From the NCBI GenBank assembly GCA_001797315.1, contig MGPC01000003.1, positions 159,403 to 223,402 of the forward strand: 64,000 nucleotides of DNA, written 5' to 3'. The notes under the pieces were generated by a model, which was not told the origin of the DNA, ran no database searches, and worked only from the letters and a program-made list of their open reading frames with translations. This document shows, in pieces, positions 61,641-64,000 of the stretch; the first letter of the stretch is position 1; each line of letters opens with the position of its first letter. The position numbers and the translations under genes are program-made. The DNA is from Curvibacter sp. GWA2_64_110 (lineage in GTDB: Bacteria > Pseudomonadota > Gammaproteobacteria > Burkholderiales > Burkholderiaceae_C).

Positions 61641-63743
61641 ATGGCACGCAATACCCCCATTGAGCGCTATCGCAATATTGGCATCTCGGCGCACATTGAC
61701 GCTGGCAAGACCACCACGACCGAGCGTATTCTTTTCTACACCGGTGTGAACCACAAGATCGGTGAAGTGCACGACGGTGCCGCCACCATGGACTGGATGG
61801 AGCAGGAGCAGGAGCGTGGCATCACGATCACGTCCGCTGCGACTACCTGCTTCTGGAAGGGCATGGACAACTCCTTCCCCGAGCACCGTTTCAACATCAT
61901 CGACACCCCCGGTCACGTGGACTTCACGATTGAAGTCGAGCGTTCCATGCGCGTGCTGGACGGTGCTTGCATGGTCTACTGTGCAGTGGGTGGCGTGCAG
62001 CCCCAGTCTGAAACCGTGTGGCGTCAGGCAAACAAGTACAAGGTGCCGCGTCTGGCCTTTGTGAACAAGATGGACCGCACCGGCGCCAACTTCTTCAAGG
62101 TCGTGGACCAGATGAAGCTGCGCCTGAAGGCCAACCCCGTGCCGATCGTGATCCCGATTGGCGCCGAGGAAAACTTCACCGGCGTGGTCGATCTGCGCAA
62201 GATGAAGGCCATCATCTGGGATGAGGCTTCCCAGGGCATGAAGTTCACCTTCGAAGAGATTCCGGCTGACCTCGTTCCGCTGGCCAAGGAATGGCGCGAG
62301 AAGATGGTGGAAGCTGCGGCTGAAGCCTCTGAAGAGTTGATGAACAAGTACCTGGAAGAGGGTGATCTGTCGGAAGATGAGATCACGGCTGGTCTGCGTC
62401 AGCGCACCCTGGCAACCGAAATCCAGCCCATGCTGTGCGGTACCGCTTTCAAGAACAAGGGCGTGCAGCGCATGCTGGACGCCGTGGTTGAGCTGCTGCC
62501 TTCCCCTGTGGACGTGCCGCCGGTGCCTGGTTTCGATGAGGACGAGAAAGAAGTCACCCGCAAGGCTGACGACAACGAAAAGTTCTCCGCGCTGGCATTC
62601 AAGTTGATGACGGACCCCTTTGTGGGCCAGCTGACTTTTGTGCGTGTGTACTCCGGCGTCCTGAAAAAGGGCGACACCGTGTACAACGCAGTGCGCGGCA
62701 AGAAAGAGCGTATCGGCCGTATCGTGCAGATGCACGCCAACAACCGCGAAGAAGTGGAAGAGATTCGCGCTGGCGACATTGCTGCCTGTGTGGGTCTGAA
62801 GGATGTGACCACCGGTGAAACCCTGTGTGATCCCTCCGCTGTCATCACGCTGGAGCGCATGGTGTTCCCTGAGCCGGTGATCCGTCAGGCGGTGGAGCCG
62901 AAGTCCAAGGCTGACCAGGAAAAGATGGGTATTGCCTTGCAGCGCCTGGCTGCTGAAGATCCGTCGTTCCGCGTGCAGACCGACGAAGAATCCGGCCAGA
63001 CCATCATCGGCGGCATGGGCGAGCTTCACCTCGAAATCATCGTGGACCGCATGAAGCGCGAGTTCGGCGTGGAAGCCAACGTCGGCAAGCCGCAGGTAGC
63101 CTACCGCGAAACCATCCGTAAACAGGTTACGGAAGTCGAAGGCAAGTTTGTGCGCCAGTCGGGCGGCAAGGGCCAGTACGGTCACGTGGTGTTCACGGTC
63201 GAGCCGAACGAAGCCGGTAAGGGCTTCGAGTTCGTCGACGCCATCAAGGGCGGCGTGGTGCCGCGCGAATTCATCCCGGCGGTGGAGAAGGGTGTGATCG
63301 AAGCCTTGAACTCCGGCGTGCTGGCTGGTTATCCGGTGGTGGATGTCAAGGTGACCTTGACTTTCGGTTCCTACCACGATGTCGACTCGAACGAAAACGC
63401 GTTCAAGATGGCTGCTATCTTCGGTTTCAAGGAAGGCTGCCGCAAGGCCAATCCGGTCATCCTTGAGCCGATGATGGCGGTGGAAGTCGAGACCCCGGAA
63501 GACTATGCCGGCAACGTGATGGGCGACCTGTCCTCTCGTCGCGGCATGGTGCAGGGCATGGACGACATGGTCGGTGGCGGCAAGGCCATCAAGGCCGAAG
63601 TCCCGCTGTCCGAGATGTTCGGTTACTCGACGACGCTGCGTTCCATGTCGCAGGGCCGTGCCACGTACACGATGGAGTTCAAGCACTACAGCGAAGCTCC
63701 GCGCAACGTGGCCGAGGCCATCATGGCTGCACGCGCCAAGTAA
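61641..63743 (+). CDS. fusA: Elongation factor G
   Basis: The 700-residue translational GTPase EF-G that drives translocation. The G-domain motifs are [13 protein letters not shown], the RGITI switch region, DTPGHVDF and NKMDRTG. Domains II-V follow, including [24 protein letters not shown] at the C-terminus. The start [14 protein letters not shown] has an AACGAAAGAAC leader. This N-terminus ([18 protein letters not shown]) is typical of betaproteobacteria. Confidence 0.98.
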   Translation: MARNTPIERYRNIGISAHIDAGKTTTTERILFYTGVNHKIGEVHDGAATMDWMEQEQERGITITSAATTCFWKGMDNSFPEHRFNIIDTPGHVDFTIEVERSMRVLDGACMVYCAVGGVQPQSETVWRQANKYKVPRLAFVNKMDRTGANFFKVVDQMKLRLKANPVPIVIPIGAEENFTGVVDLRKMKAIIWDEASQGMKFTFEEIPADLVPLAKEWREKMVEAAAEASEELMNKYLEEGDLSEDEITAGLRQRTLATEIQPMLCGTAFKNKGVQRMLDAVVELLPSPVDVPPVPGFDEDEKEVTRKADDNEKFSALAFKLMTDPFVGQLTFVRVYSGVLKKGDTVYNAVRGKKERIGRIVQMHANNREEVEEIRAGDIAACVGLKDVTTGETLCDPSAVITLERMVFPEPVIRQAVEPKSKADQEKMGIALQRLAAEDPSFRVQTDEESGQTIIGGMGELHLEIIVDRMKREFGVEANVGKPQVAYRETIRKQVTEVEGKFVRQSGGKGQYGHVVFTVEPNEAGKGFEFVDAIKGGVVPREFIPAVEKGVIEALNSGVLAGYPVVDVKVTLTFGSYHDVDSNENAFKMAAIFGFKEGCRKANPVILEPMMAVEVETPEDYAGNVMGDLSSRRGMVQGMDDMVGGGKAIKAEVPLSEMFGYSTTLRSMSQGRATYTMEFKHYSEAPRNVAEAIMAARAK

Positions 63744-63750
63744 GTGATTC

Positions 63751-63780
63751 GCCCCGGGCCAGGCCCGGGGCATTCTTTTT
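63751..63780 (+). terminator. Terminator-like hairpin between fusA and tuf
   Basis: GCCCCGGGCC and GGCCCGGGGC form a 10-bp inverted repeat around a single A (practically an 8-bp stem), followed by ATTCTTTTTG. It could attenuate read-through from fusA into tuf, which would let tuf also use its own promoter within 63781-63880. Confidence 0.75.
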
Positions 63781-63844
63781 GTCTGCGATCTGGTGCCGCC
63801 CTGTTCCCGTGCGGGGCGATCAAGCAATCAGGTGCAAACGTTAA

Positions 63845-64000
<156 letters not shown>

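Noticed and set aside
60933..63827. A very long open frame (964 codons) antisense to rpsG and fusA
   Set aside because: It is the high-GC3 mirror frame of EF-G; composition is His/Leu/Val-rich, without domain or ribosome site. The sense genes are certain.

Overview
The window is 64 kb of a high-GC chromosome. Gene content and order (gatCAB divergent from mreBCD-mrdA, the rpsL-rpsG-fusA-tuf operon, the split hpa operon with an HpaR repressor, TRAP/MCE transporters) and two families of short interspersed repeats point to a betaproteobacterium of the Burkholderiales, most likely Comamonadaceae. I see no rRNA, tRNA, insertion sequence, prophage or CRISPR array. The region reads as core chromosome with catabolic islands.

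Layout. 1-5.9 kb: leftward operon hpaR-hpaG1-hpaG2-hpaE-hpaD-hpaF-hpaH-hpaI (homoprotocatechuate meta-cleavage), with a 22-bp palindrome touching the hpaR start codon. 6-12.8 kb: radA, a glycine-zipper protein, then a redox locus: small membrane protein, SHP-type cytochrome c, diheme cytochrome c, cytochrome b and a QseBC/PmrAB-like two-component pair. It carries an FNR-type box and a PmrA/QseB-type box in its upstream regions. 12.8-20.5 kb: ilvE, zinc-ribbon protein, waaF, a second two-component pair, AmpG-like permease, M48 protease, MBL hydrolase. 20.7-25.4 kb: a MASE3-like/PAS/GGDEF/EAL protein, xth, pyrE, a DUF4124 protein. 25.4-34.2 kb: gatCAB against mreBCD-mrdA, then a TSUP permease.

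34.5-41.3 kb: GMC oxidoreductase, mmsA with a divergent LysR regulator, a DASS carboxylate transporter and an enoyl-CoA hydratase. 41.4-44.9 kb: a four-gene MCE (Mla/Pqi-type) lipid transporter. 45.1-49.7 kb: a TRAP transporter plus a gamma-glutamyltransferase behind a sigma-54-type promoter. 49.8-53.3 kb: two divergent catabolic units around a palindromic operator. 53.3-60.4 kb: ompW (with an FNR-type box), corA, hemB, a candidate sRNA, hemJ, VanZ, ferredoxin, hydrolase and DD-carboxypeptidase. 60.5-64 kb: rpsL, rpsG, fusA and the 5' end of tuf.

Main observations. (1) A repeat of about 65 bp occurs seven times. Six copies lie inside or at the edge of coding sequences, where they supply two signal peptides, two C-termini and two internal protein segments. 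(2) The SHP/diheme/cytochrome b/two-component locus has two matching regulatory boxes. (3) A compact sRNA-like transcription unit lies between hemB and hemJ. (4) A sigma-54-type promoter lies ahead of the TRAP/GGT operon. (5) Several genes have a -10-like hexamer 6-8 nt before the ATG and no Shine-Dalgarno sequence, suggesting leaderless mRNAs.
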